Of a stretch of 33,220 nt of DNA, positions 25,239 through 33,220 are shown piece by piece. Location: contig MAAG01000131.1 of the NCBI GenBank assembly GCA_002163065.1, forward strand, positions 1-33,220. Direction: 5' to 3'. A program made the translations under genes and the position numbers. The DNA is from Arcobacter sp. 31_11_sub10_T18. GTDB taxonomy: Bacteria; Campylobacterota; Campylobacteria; Campylobacterales; Arcobacteraceae. The notes under the pieces were generated by a model. That model was not told where the DNA came from and ran no database searches. It saw nothing but the letters and a program-made list of their open reading frames with translations. The first letter of the stretch is position 1. Every line of letters starts with the position of its first letter.

Positions 25239-26435
25239 ATGCCCCATATTCAATTTAAAAAAAATGACTTAATCAAGACTCCCATCCAAGAAGATGGAGT
25301 CTTTTTTGATTTTTGTGCAAAATCATATAACTTTACAGACAAACCAAGACAAACAGAATATAAAATCGCTGTTAAATATAAAGAAAAAGACTTTCTCTTA
25401 ACTTTACGAGAGAAAGAAAATACTTATATGGCAAAAGTTGATAATATCACACGAGTTAGCCCTATAGATATCGTAAAAGAAGCCATTAATGCTTATGCAA
25501 AAGTTACTAAAGCTGAGATTGAATTTAGTAATACTAGTAATTTCAAAAACAGAGAAGAACCCATAAAAGAATATATCAAAGATATCGAATACTTTGTTAA
25601 CGACTTTAATCCTACACAAGAAGTTCAAGTTGAAGTTGGTTTTGGTAGTGGAAGACATATTATTCATCAAGCTTTAGAAAACCCTGATGTACAATTTATT
25701 GGTTTAGAAATCCATACCCCTTCTATTGAACAGTTATTAAAACAAATTTCAATTCAAGGAATTAAGAATATCCTAGTCATTAATTATGATGCAAGACTTT
25801 TTATGGAATTTCTTAAATCAAACAGCGTTGGAAAAATATTTGTCCACTTCCCCGTACCATGGGATAAAAAGCCACATAGACGTGTTTATAGTGATGAGTT
25901 TATCAATGAAGCACTAAGAGTGTTAAAAGTTGATGGTAGTTTAGAGTTAAGAACAGACAGTAGAAAATACTTTGATTATTGTACTCATTTATTAACCAAT
26001 CTTAATTCAGGAAGAATTGTTATTGATATTAATAAAGATTTAGGAGTATCCAGTAAATACGAGGACCGTTGGAAAAAACAAGGTAAGAACATTTACGATG
26101 TAGTACTACTATGTGCACAAGAAGATGAAGAAAAGAAAATTACTGAAAATTTTGATTTTGAAGATGAAGTTAATTTTGAACAAGTAAGAAAAAGCATTCA
26201 AACCAAACCCATTGTAAGAGAGGATTACTTTTTACATATAGAAGATATTTTTATTGATAAAGACGGTATTGTTTTATTAAGGTTAACCTTTGGTAGTTTC
26301 AATAGACCTTTAAGCAAATATATCATCATCAGAGATAATAAAATTTCCTATTATCAAGGAAACCCAATACCTACTAGTGCAAATTTAAAAGCACATCTTG
26401 AATTAAAGAAGATTTTATCTAATGATAACAGCTAA
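25239..26435 (+). CDS. trmB: tRNA (guanine-N7-)-methyltransferase, long epsilon type
   Basis: Methylates G46 of tRNA variable loops with SAM. It has 398 residues, far longer than the usual 210-240: about 115 residues precede the Rossmann core and about 110 follow it. The core has the SAM loop VEVGFGSGRH (131-140), GLEIHTPS, the Asp of NYDARLF, and the signature FVHFPVPWDKKPHRR (201-215), in which P-V-P-W replaces the common P-D-P-W. The catalytic-site Asp/Thr segment LELRTDSRKYF is present. The long form seems typical of Campylobacterota. Its end overlaps ftsE by 14 bases. Confidence 0.92.
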   Translation: MPHIQFKKNDLIKTPIQEDGVFFDFCAKSYNFTDKPRQTEYKIAVKYKEKDFLLTLREKENTYMAKVDNITRVSPIDIVKEAINAYAKVTKAEIEFSNTSNFKNREEPIKEYIKDIEYFVNDFNPTQEVQVEVGFGSGRHIIHQALENPDVQFIGLEIHTPSIEQLLKQISIQGIKNILVINYDARLFMEFLKSNSVGKIFVHFPVPWDKKPHRRVYSDEFINEALRVLKVDGSLELRTDSRKYFDYCTHLLTNLNSGRIVIDINKDLGVSSKYEDRWKKQGKNIYDVVLLCAQEDEEKKITENFDFEDEVNFEQVRKSIQTKPIVREDYFLHIEDIFIDKDGIVLLRLTFGSFNRPLSKYIIIRDNKISYYQGNPIPTSANLKAHLELKKILSNDNS

Positions 26436-27084
26436 AGAAATTTACCTTTCTTACGATAAAAACAGATTTATCATTAAAAAAGGTAGTTTGCATATTAGAG
26501 AAAAAGAGTTTATATTTATTGGCGGTAATAGCGGCAGTGGTAAATCAACTCTGATTAAATCTCTTTACGGAGATATTGGTTTAAAACATGGAGAGCTTTT
26601 TGTTGATGGACATAAAATGAAAGGTATCTCTGCGTCCAATTTACGAAAACTAAGACGTGATATTGGAATTATATTTCAAGATTATAAACTCATCAATGAA
26701 TGGACCATTGAAGAAAATATCATGCTTCCATTAAAAATTAATGGTTATTCTAGTGATATTTCAAGAAAACAAGCCTTAAATCTCTTGTCTCATGTAAAAC
26801 TGAGTCATAGAAAAGGATATAAACCCAATGAGTTAAGTGGTGGAGAGCAGCAAAGAGTTGCAGTAGCACGTGCCCTTGCCCACAATCCAAAGATTATCAT
26901 TGCAGATGAACCCACAGGAAACCTTGATGACTATTCAGCTGAAGTTGTTTGGAACTTACTAAAAGGAGCCAATGAACAATTAGGTATTACTGTTGTTGTG
27001 GTAACCCATAGAGTTCCTAAAAATTTTGGAATTAAATTTAGACAACTCTCTATTGAAGATGGAATAATATATGAAGTCTCTTAA
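26422..27084 (+). CDS. ftsE: Cell-division ABC transporter ATP-binding protein FtsE
   Basis: The ATPase of the FtsEX complex, which couples ATP hydrolysis to periplasmic amidase activation at the septum. It has 220 residues. Walker A is GGNSGSGKS (34-42), the Q-loop is in IIFQDYKL, the signature LSGGEQQR starts at 138, Walker B is IIIADEPTG (158-166), and the H-loop is VTHR. Its ends overlap trmB and ftsX by 14 bases each. The neighbouring FtsX and EnvC-like protein distinguish it from LolD- or MacB-type ATPases. Confidence 0.92.
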   Translation: MITAKEIYLSYDKNRFIIKKGSLHIREKEFIFIGGNSGSGKSTLIKSLYGDIGLKHGELFVDGHKMKGISASNLRKLRRDIGIIFQDYKLINEWTIEENIMLPLKINGYSSDISRKQALNLLSHVKLSHRKGYKPNELSGGEQQRVAVARALAHNPKIIIADEPTGNLDDYSAEVVWNLLKGANEQLGITVVVVTHRVPKNFGIKFRQLSIEDGIIYEVS

Positions 27085-27889
27085 ATCAATTTTGTCTTTT
27101 ATTGTACCACTAACTGCAATGTTAATAACATTTGCTATTTTTTTATTTACTACAAAAGTTGTAGATGATTATAAATTAAAAATATCAAATGACTATTCAA
27201 TTGTAGTAGTATCAAGTTTACCCCTGATTAAAGACAATTTAAATGAATTTGCAGGAATAAAAGTCAAAAACATTGTTACTTTAGAAAAAAATAAAATCAT
27301 CAGTAACATGAAAAACAACTTATCTAAAAAATCTATTCAACTTTTAAGACAAAGACTACCCTACTTTTATAAAATGCATTTGGACAAATTTCCTACTAGC
27401 TCAGAATTAACACAAATCAAACAAGAACTTATGTCCATCAATACTGTAAAAAAAGTTGAAATATTCTCTAAAAATCACAATCAAATATATCTTTTATTAC
27501 TACTCATACAAAAAATTATTGTCATTGTTTTTGTAGTGATTTTACTCTATGCAATAATTATTATTGCCAAACAAATTAAAATTTGGTTTTACGAACATCA
27601 CGAAAAAATTGCTATTATGAGATTTCATGGAGCATCTATTTTATATAGCGCAGGTACAGTGATACGCCATGCTATATTTGGTGCATTGATATCTTTTTTC
27701 ATTGTTGCTTTATTAATGATAATACTCAATGAAAACTTATCTGTCATATTTCCAGTTGAGTTGCAAAATGTTGTTGATATAAAACTATCAATCAATTCTG
27801 AGTTAGTAAAGGTATTTATATTATCACTATTTATATCAGTATCAACTATTTTTGGAGTTTTATTTAAATATAAATTGAAGAATGATTAA
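27071..27889 (+). CDS. ftsX: Cell-division ABC transporter permease FtsX
   Basis: Membrane partner of FtsE, 272 residues. The layout is the family's four membrane segments: about 8-28, 142-165, 198-224 and 247-266, with one long periplasmic loop of about 115 residues between the first two, expected to contact the EnvC-like protein. A cytoplasmic loop has KIWFYEHHEKIAIMRFHGAS, matching the conserved FtsX stretch where the ATPase couples. The start overlaps ftsE by 14 bases; the end overlaps the EnvC-like gene by 8. Confidence 0.88.
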   Translation: MKSLKSILSFIVPLTAMLITFAIFLFTTKVVDDYKLKISNDYSIVVVSSLPLIKDNLNEFAGIKVKNIVTLEKNKIISNMKNNLSKKSIQLLRQRLPYFYKMHLDKFPTSSELTQIKQELMSINTVKKVEIFSKNHNQIYLLLLLIQKIIVIVFVVILLYAIIIIAKQIKIWFYEHHEKIAIMRFHGASILYSAGTVIRHAIFGALISFFIVALLMIILNENLSVIFPVELQNVVDIKLSINSELVKVFILSLFISVSTIFGVLFKYKLKND

Positions 27890-29204
27890 AATATTATTAG
27901 CAATTACTTTCCTTTCAACTTTATTATTTTCATCCAGTTCTTCAATAGAAAAAAAAATACTCTCAAATAAAAAAATACTCAAAAAAAATAAATCCCAAAA
28001 AGAACTTGCAAATTTGCGAATAAGACTACTTGCCAATCAAATAAAAAAACAAAGTAATGAATTAGCCAAACTTGATAAAAATATCAAAATTGTAAATAAA
28101 GATATAAATAACCATAAAGAAATACTTTCACAATCAAGACAAATCCTCAGTAATTTATCAAAAACATCCGATCAACTCTTAAAAGAAAGAAAACAAAATG
28201 AGGAAGAGATAGTCTCAACAATTATTGATGAGTTTTCTTCTTCCATTGCACTTAACTTAGCCAGTGAAAAATCACTGGAAGAAATGATTGATAGTGAAGT
28301 GTATAGAGTATTGGCCATTAATTCAAAAGAAGAAATTATTCGAATAGATAGTAATTATTCCATGATTAATTTAAACAAAAGAAACAATGAAAAAGCCATT
28401 GAAAAGACCAAAAAATATATTAAAACCAGAGAAAAGAAAAAAAGAACCCTTAATTCTTTAAAAAAGAAACAAACCAAAACTATAAAATCACTAGAAGGAA
28501 AACACTCCGCTTATCAAAAAGAGTTAAAGAAGGCTATTAGTAAACAACAAAACTTGGCAAAACTTCTAGGTCGTCTAAATATCTTAAAAAAAGAACAGTT
28601 ATCCAAAGAAAAAAGAGCACGAGCCAAAGAGAAAAAAAGATTATTGGCATTAAAAAGACAAGCTGAAAAAAGAGCACAAAGCAAACTTAAATCTAAAAAA
28701 AGAAAATCCTCAACTAAAACTGCCAGTAAGCCAAAAACAGCAACACAAAGATACACCAAAAATGTAGATATAGACGTTCGAGTATTGGGTTCTTCAACTA
28801 AGGGTGTTAAGATATCTAAATACAGAGGAAAGAAAACAATTGCTCCTCTAAAATCCTATAAAATTATCAAAAAATTTGGTAAATATTATGATCCTGTGTA
28901 TAAAATAAAACTCTTTAATGAATCGGTTGTTTTAAAAACAAACAAAAGCAAAGCGAAAGTATTCAGCGTATTAAATGGAAAAGTTGTTTATGCAAAGAAA
29001 AACTCAGGTATGTTGGAAAATGTTGTGATTATTCAACATAAAGGTGGACTTCATACAATTTATTCCCACCTTGATAGAATATCTCCAACACTAAAAGTTG
29101 GCAAGTGGATTAAAAAAGGTTATGTGGTAGGAAGAGTTGATAATACACTCACTTTTCAAGCAACCAAAAATAGTGCCCATATTAACCCTAAAGATCTATT
29201 TTAA
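27882..29204 (+). CDS. EnvC-like amidase activator (degenerate LytM/M23 domain)
   Basis: Encodes 440 residues. A signal peptide covers about 1-18 (ILLAITFLSTLLFSSS). Residues about 25-275 are charged, Lys-rich coiled coil. A LytM-fold domain follows at about 320-440: LNGKVVYAKKNSG, VVIIQHKGGLHTIYSHLDRI, VGKWIKKGYVVGRV. Zinc ligands are mostly lost: the H-x-x-x-D motif is absent (KIKLFNES in its place) and the final H-x-H pair is reduced to L-T-F near 423-425; only His396-type in SHLD remains. This is the pattern of EnvC, which activates amidases rather than cutting murein. The position after ftsEX supports that role. Confidence 0.85.
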   Translation: MIKILLAITFLSTLLFSSSSSIEKKILSNKKILKKNKSQKELANLRIRLLANQIKKQSNELAKLDKNIKIVNKDINNHKEILSQSRQILSNLSKTSDQLLKERKQNEEEIVSTIIDEFSSSIALNLASEKSLEEMIDSEVYRVLAINSKEEIIRIDSNYSMINLNKRNNEKAIEKTKKYIKTREKKKRTLNSLKKKQTKTIKSLEGKHSAYQKELKKAISKQQNLAKLLGRLNILKKEQLSKEKRARAKEKKRLLALKRQAEKRAQSKLKSKKRKSSTKTASKPKTATQRYTKNVDIDVRVLGSSTKGVKISKYRGKKTIAPLKSYKIIKKFGKYYDPVYKIKLFNESVVLKTNKSKAKVFSVLNGKVVYAKKNSGMLENVVIIQHKGGLHTIYSHLDRISPTLKVGKWIKKGYVVGRVDNTLTFQATKNSAHINPKDLF

Positions 29205-29254
29205 TTTATAAACAAATCATACTAACTATACACAAAGAATAAACGCAGTTAGTG

Positions 29255-29260
29255 TATACT
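29255..29260 (+). promoter_or_regulatory. -10 box for the disulfide reductase gene
   Basis: TATACT preceded by GTG, 28 bases before the ATG; an AAGGA ribosome site follows. Just upstream, ACTAACT (29221-29227) with AGTTAGT (29247-29253) and TATACAC (29227-29233) with GTGTATA (29252-29258) form two mutually exclusive inverted repeats around the promoter, which could be an operator or a weak terminator of the division cluster. Confidence 0.5.
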
Positions 29261-29288
29261 ATTATTTAAAAAAACTTCAAGGACTAAT

Positions 29289-30659
29289 ATGAAAAAATTT
29301 GATTTAATTGTTATAGGTGGAGGAAGAGCAAGTAACCTCGCCATAAAAGCTGGAAAAAAAGGCCTTAAAGTTGCCCTCATTGAAAAGTCAAAGTTGGGAG
29401 GGACTTGTCCAAATAGAGGCTGTGTACCATCAAAACTTCTTATTGGATATGCTCACACAGCTCGAGCTATAAAAGAGTCATCAAGACATTATATTAGTTC
29501 ACAAATCAATGAAATAGATGTTCAACAAATATTCGATCATACAAATAATTATGTATCTAAAATTGATCCAGGATATGAAAGTAGATTTAATGACAATGTT
29601 GAAATTTTAAGAGGTACTGGGTCTTTCCTATCTAACAATGTTATTTCTATAAACGATGAAGAAATTACCGCTCCTAAAATCGTAATAGCAACAGGGACTA
29701 AACCCTTTGAGGTTCCTCACAAAGCTGCTTGGAGTAGTGATGATATTTTTCCACTTCTAGGAAAAATTCCAGAATCAATTACAATTGTCGGTTCAGGATT
29801 TATAGCTTGTGAGTTGGCTAACTTTTTTGATGCCGTTGGAATTAAAACCAAACTAGTCGTTAGAAGCCAAAAACTTTTAAGTAGTGAAGATACTGAGATA
29901 TCAGAACTATTTAAAGAAGAATTCATTAAAAATGTTGATGTTGTATTTAATACAACAATTGAAGATATTAAGTATGAAAATAATTCGTTTGAGTTAAGCC
30001 TTATTAACAAAGATAAAGAAGTAACTTCGCATACCAGTGAAGCATTACTATATGCAACAGGGCGAAAATCAAATACAGATACATTAAACTTACAAAATAC
30101 ATCTATTAACGTTGACGACAGAGGGTATATCAAAAGAAATGAAATGTTTGAAACCAGTGCACCAGGTGTTTATGTAGTTGGTGACGCTGCAGGTGAACAC
30201 ATGTTACAACATGCTGCTGCTTATGAAGTAAATCACTTGGGGAGAATCTTATTAGAAGATAACTCAACTCCTTTGAAATTCAAGTATATGCCCCATGCTG
30301 TATTTACAGATCCAGAAATTGCAAGTGTTGGCCTTGGTGAAGAAGAAGCAAAGAAAAACAATGTCGAATATGTAGTATCAATGACCAATTGGTTAGCAAG
30401 TGCAAAAGCTATGTCCACAAAGTTAGATTACCCACGTACAAAGTTTTTAGTTGATCCAAAAACTTTTGAGATACTTGGATGTCACTTACTGGGACCTGAG
30501 AGTTCAACGCTTATGCACCAAATACTCGCTGTAATGCATATAGACAATGATATTAGACATTTAAAAGAAATGTTATACATTCATCCAGCTTTAAGTGAAG
30601 CAATCCTTCCTGCAGCTGTTCAAGCTGTCAGTGAAGTTACTAAGTATAATACCAAATAA
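29289..30659 (+). CDS. FAD-dependent pyridine nucleotide-disulfide oxidoreductase
   Basis: Encodes 456 residues of the dihydrolipoamide dehydrogenase/glutathione reductase family. The FAD-binding motif is VIGGGRASNLA (last Gly of G-x-G-x-x-G replaced). The redox pair is Cys40 and Cys45 in GGTCPNRGCVPSK. The NAD(P)-binding loop is IVGSGFIACELANFF, the second FAD motif is GVYVVGDAAGEH, and the C-terminal His432-Glu437 dyad is in HPALSEA. The sequence looks closest to mycothione reductase-like members; this lineage is not known to make mycothiol, so the disulfide substrate is unknown. There is no lipoyl domain and no 2-oxoacid dehydrogenase gene nearby. Confidence 0.87.
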   Translation: MKKFDLIVIGGGRASNLAIKAGKKGLKVALIEKSKLGGTCPNRGCVPSKLLIGYAHTARAIKESSRHYISSQINEIDVQQIFDHTNNYVSKIDPGYESRFNDNVEILRGTGSFLSNNVISINDEEITAPKIVIATGTKPFEVPHKAAWSSDDIFPLLGKIPESITIVGSGFIACELANFFDAVGIKTKLVVRSQKLLSSEDTEISELFKEEFIKNVDVVFNTTIEDIKYENNSFELSLINKDKEVTSHTSEALLYATGRKSNTDTLNLQNTSINVDDRGYIKRNEMFETSAPGVYVVGDAAGEHMLQHAAAYEVNHLGRILLEDNSTPLKFKYMPHAVFTDPEIASVGLGEEEAKKNNVEYVVSMTNWLASAKAMSTKLDYPRTKFLVDPKTFEILGCHLLGPESSTLMHQILAVMHIDNDIRHLKEMLYIHPALSEAILPAAVQAVSEVTKYNTK

Positions 30660-30665
30660 AAAAAG

Positions 30666-30700
30666 TGACTACTTATTATTTTATTTGCTATAAGTAGTCA
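30666..30700. terminator. Terminator between convergent genes
   Basis: TGACTACTTAT (30666-30676) and ATAAGTAGTCA (30690-30700) pair perfectly with a 13-base loop. On the minus strand the stem is followed by CTTTTTTT-like bases, so it serves mainly the minus-strand gene whose stop codon adjoins it at 30701; the plus-strand reductase gene ends just before it. Confidence 0.7.
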
Positions 30701-31234
30701 TTATTTAAGTAAAAAAGGCATATCTCGTTCTAATGCTGCCAATAAGTCATGATTTAAGAAAAACTTCAATTTTTCACTTGTACTTTTATGTACATGTGCA
30801 CAAATATACCTATTCTTTCTTATCAAAACCAAAGCTTGTTCTAAATTGACTTGGTTTTGTTCATTTTCAATATAATAGTCATACATAGAAGTGAGTTCTT
30901 CATCCTTTATGGTGTCTTTTAACATCACTACATTGTCTTCAAAAAACTCAATAACATTTTCTTTTCCACTATTGATGTGTATAAAAGCTTCTTTGATATC
31001 ATCAAATCTCATTTGAAATTTAACACCATCCAATAACAATCTTTGAGCACATTCAACATTGTTCTGTTGAAAGTAATACTGTAATAGTAAAACCAAATAA
31101 TGATCTTTAATATCACTGTCAACACTTGAGAGTTTCTCATCAATTGCATCTAAATCATTTATAATATTTTCACGGATATTTGTTTCGTGTATAACTGCAC
31201 ATTGGGCAATTATTTCATGTAATCTATCGTTCAT
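30701..31234 (-). CDS. Protein of unknown function, helical
   Basis: Encodes 177 residues from the ATG at 31234 (MNDRLHEIIAQ), with AAGGAAG upstream. The in-frame ATG at 31297 lies upstream of the predicted -10 box and is rejected. The protein appears wholly helical and acidic, with no signal peptide or membrane segment. One Cys-containing stretch, YICAHVHKSTSEK, has two His residues but no known motif. Helix pairs such as VLLLQYYFQQNNVECAQRLL resemble TPR-like repeats. I do not recognise a family. It lies downstream of the EAL gene on the same strand but has its own promoter. Confidence 0.65.
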   Translation of the reverse strand: MNDRLHEIIAQCAVIHETNIRENIINDLDAIDEKLSSVDSDIKDHYLVLLLQYYFQQNNVECAQRLLLDGVKFQMRFDDIKEAFIHINSGKENVIEFFEDNVVMLKDTIKDEELTSMYDYYIENEQNQVNLEQALVLIRKNRYICAHVHKSTSEKLKFFLNHDLLAALERDMPFLLK

Positions 31235-31276
31235 AGTCTTCCTTGTAATAAACACATTAGTAGTTATTTTAAATGA

Positions 31277-31282
31277 ATTATA
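31277..31282 (-). promoter_or_regulatory. -10 box for the helical unknown gene
   Basis: A perfect TATAAT on the minus strand in the 99-base gap after the EAL gene, giving a leader of about 36 bases before the ATG at 31234. Confidence 0.6.
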
Positions 31283-31333
31283 GCCAAGTAAACCCATAAG
31301 GTTATAAAAGAAGAAATGAAGGGGATGAGAAGA

Positions 31334-33220
31334 TTATACTTTTAATTCTTCTGGTTTTCCAAAGAAATAACCTTGAGAATAATCAATTCCAATTTCATTT
31401 AAAACATTAAAGATTTTTTCGTTCTCAACAAATTCTGCAACAGTTTTAATTTTCTGTTTTTTTGCAAATACAGCAATGGTTTCAACCACATTTCTTGAGA
31501 AATCATCATTCACTATATTTTTAACCAACGAGCCATCAATTTTAATAATATCTGGTTCAAATTCTAGTAATCTTTCAAAACTTGAATATCCAGAGCCAAA
31601 ATCATCTATTGCTATTTTTACACCAAGTTCTTTAACTTCATGAATAAAATCTTTAACAATAGTAAAATCTTTTACTCTTTCATCTTCCAATAATTCAAAG
31701 ATGATTTTTTTAGCATGTGACTTGTTTTCTTCTAAAAGATAAAACAACATATTTCTTGTTTCATCTCTTTCTATATCCAAAATTGAGAGATTTATAGAGA
31801 TATCAGTATTGATTTTTTTTAATATTTTGAATGAATTTTCTAAGACTCTTTTCGTGATTTTATTATAATATCCACTATTTTTTGCTACCTGGAGAAAATC
31901 ATAAGGGGCCAAGACATTGTCATTCTCATCTATTAATCGAACCAAAGATTCATATTTATCAATTTTTTTCGTTTTATTATTAATGATAGGTTGAAAATAT
32001 GAGACTATATTATAGTTGTCTAGGGCAATTTTAACCAGTTTAACCACTTCCATATTTCTTCTGGCATACTTCTGACCTCTTAAAGAAGCATCATTAGAGG
32101 CATACATTTGTTTATTTTCAATAACCGCTTCATCAAGCCCATGTTTTGCATCTTCATATAAAAGATGTTTCCCATAAGAAAAAGAGAGTAAAATATTAAT
32201 ATCATATTCAAATTCATCAATAACCATTACTGAATTATTAACTTTTTTTACAAAATCATCAAATAGATTGTTTATATTTTTATTGATATTAATATAAGAA
32301 AAAAAGTTCCCCAATAGAGCAAATTTACCATTTCCTAACCAATACACCCGTTTGAAAATATTAATCTTAGGTAAATAGCTCAACAAGGACTCACCAAATT
32401 CTTTTTCAATTTTGTTAATCAAAGTATCATTATAAAACTTTTCGAGCATTTTGTAATCTTCGATTTGAATAAGAGCTAAAATAGACAAGTCGTTATTTTC
32501 AATTTCATCCAACAACATCTTTTTGTCACTTACAATATCCGAAACATTAATTCTAAAGGCAATAAACTCTGTAATATTATTGTTTTTATCAAAAATAGGC
32601 ATTATGGCACTTTTTAAATAAATGCTTTCTCCATTTTTTGAAATGTTTTTGATAGTCCCTTCCCAGGTAAGTTTTTTCTCTTTAATAGTATTCCACATAT
32701 CTTCAAAAAGCTCTTTTTTATTATCTGGATGCCTTATAATATTATGATTTACACCCATGAGTTCTTCTCTTGTGTAGCCTGAAATAGTACAAAACTTATC
32801 ATTGACAAAGGTAATATTACCGGAGGTGTCTGTTTTAGAAATTATAATACTTTTATTGGCCATATTAAAATATTGTCCAAATATTTCATTACTCTTTTTA
32901 ATATTGTACTTAAGTAATGGTTTATCAATAAGTTGTTCTAAATCTTTATTACTTTTACTTTCCAGCAAATAACCATCAAGCTTGATATCAATGCCTAGTA
33001 ATAAGTCATCTGTATTGAGATAGTTTGCAACAAAAAAGGTCAGTATTTTTTCATTTGAATCTTTGATTTCTTCAATTATACGAAATGAGTTTGTAAGCGT
33101 ATTATTAAAAACAATTGCATCAATTTGATTATTATTAATGATATTAATCACATCATCAATATCTTGTGCATAAAATATATTTTTAAAATTATCTAAAAAA
33201 TATTTTTTGACATTTGAATT
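31334..33220 (-). CDS. Receiver-like / PAS / degenerate GGDEF / EAL protein, 5' end outside the window
   Basis: Read from the GTG at 33151 it has 605 residues, but the frame stays open to 33220 and the added residues (VKKYFLDNFKNIFYAQDIDD) look like a receiver domain, so the gene probably starts beyond the edge. Residues below count from the GTG. Up to about 75: the end of a receiver fold, with Asn at the phospho-Asp place (AIVFNN) and the usual K-P replaced by E-S. 95-205: PAS (GNITFVNDKFCTISGY). 210-350: GGDEF fold with GNGKF (273-277) instead of GGDEF, so no cyclase activity. 380-605: EAL with E401-S-L, Asn454, Glu486, Asp516-Asp517, Lys537, Glu573 and Gln593 kept, so it should hydrolyse cyclic di-GMP. 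Probably soluble. Confidence 0.88.
   Translation of the reverse strand, partial: NSNVKKYFLDNFKNIFYAQDIDDVINIINNNQIDAIVFNNTLTNSFRIIEEIKDSNEKILTFFVANYLNTDDLLLGIDIKLDGYLLESKSNKDLEQLIDKPLLKYNIKKSNEIFGQYFNMANKSIIISKTDTSGNITFVNDKFCTISGYTREELMGVNHNIIRHPDNKKELFEDMWNTIKEKKLTWEGTIKNISKNGESIYLKSAIMPIFDKNNNITEFIAFRINVSDIVSDKKMLLDEIENNDLSILALIQIEDYKMLEKFYNDTLINKIEKEFGESLLSYLPKINIFKRVYWLGNGKFALLGNFFSYININKNINNLFDDFVKKVNNSVMVIDEFEYDINILLSFSYGKHLLYEDAKHGLDEAVIENKQMYASNDASLRGQKYARRNMEVVKLVKIALDNYNIVSYFQPIINNKTKKIDKYESLVRLIDENDNVLAPYDFLQVAKNSGYYNKITKRVLENSFKILKKINTDISINLSILDIERDETRNMLFYLLEENKSHAKKIIFELLEDERVKDFTIVKDFIHEVKELGVKIAIDDFGSGYSSFERLLEFEPDIIKIDGSLVKNIVNDDFSRNVVETIAVFAKKQKIKTVAEFVENEKIFNVLNEIGIDYSQGYFFGKPEELKV

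Noticed and set aside
28514-28759. 81-residue minus-strand frame within the EnvC-like gene
   Set aside because: Antisense to the Lys-rich coiled coil; Leu/Phe content is a codon effect.

Overview
The window reads as a chromosomal segment of a low-GC member of the Campylobacterota (Epsilonproteobacteria), most likely Arcobacteraceae. The grounds are strongly AT-rich DNA, TATAAT-type -10 boxes without clear -35 boxes, a long epsilon-type TrmB, a conserved-looking rluA-family / Fn3 lipoprotein (FlpA-like) / trmB / ftsE / ftsX / envC-like cluster, and many cyclic-di-GMP and PAS-type signalling proteins. The genus is inferred from overall likeness, not from a database search. Almost all of it looks like core genome. 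I see no insertion sequence, prophage, CRISPR array, tRNA or rRNA gene.

Layout. 1-1.2 kb: two small secreted or membrane proteins of unknown function, followed by a composite palindromic intergenic element. 1.2-4.1 kb (minus): gatA-guaB. 4.3-4.6 kb (plus): a lone Hpt-like protein whose phospho-acceptor histidine is Asn. 4.7-7.6 kb (minus): the alpha ribosomal operon rpmJ-rpsM-rpsK-rpsD-rpoA-rplQ, with its own promoter, a structured leader and a strong terminator. 8.0-10.8 kb (plus): a three-domain metallo-beta-lactamase/GAF/HD-GYP protein and a HIT-family protein. 10.8-13.5 kb (minus): a DHH phosphoesterase, then leuD-leuB. 13.7-16.3 kb (plus): rpoD and a PAS-like unknown protein. 16.3-18.5 kb (minus): hemL, an AtpZ/AtpI-like protein and a membrane protein, with overlapping reading frames. 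18.5-20.5 kb (plus): a TonB-like protein and a divergent MetF-family protein. 20.5-23.0 kb (minus): rodA-speB and a membrane-anchored J-domain protein. 23.0-29.2 kb (plus): a tightly overlapping cluster of a pseudouridine synthase, Fn3 lipoprotein, trmB, ftsE, ftsX and an EnvC-like protein. 29.3-30.7 kb (plus): a flavoprotein disulfide reductase. 30.7-33.2 kb (minus): an unknown protein and a PAS/degenerate GGDEF/EAL protein cut by the window edge.

How the genes work together. The right half holds a cell-envelope and division set: RodA for elongation, and FtsEX plus a degenerate LytM protein to activate amidases at the septum. The ribosomal and RNA polymerase genes (alpha operon, rpoD) provide gene expression. 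GuaB, GatA, LeuBD, HemL and the ureohydrolase are housekeeping metabolism. Two proteins (HD-GYP and EAL) would degrade cyclic di-GMP, and both carry extra or degenerate sensory domains.

The points most worth a second look are the MBL-GAF-HD-GYP fusion with a long insertion inside its HD-GYP domain, the folded leader of the alpha operon, the back-to-back -10 boxes of hemL and tonB-like (the latter predicted leaderless), the Hpt protein lacking its histidine, the MetF-family protein lacking the usual catalytic Glu, and the composite palindrome downstream of guaB. I found no clear wholly new multi-gene system.
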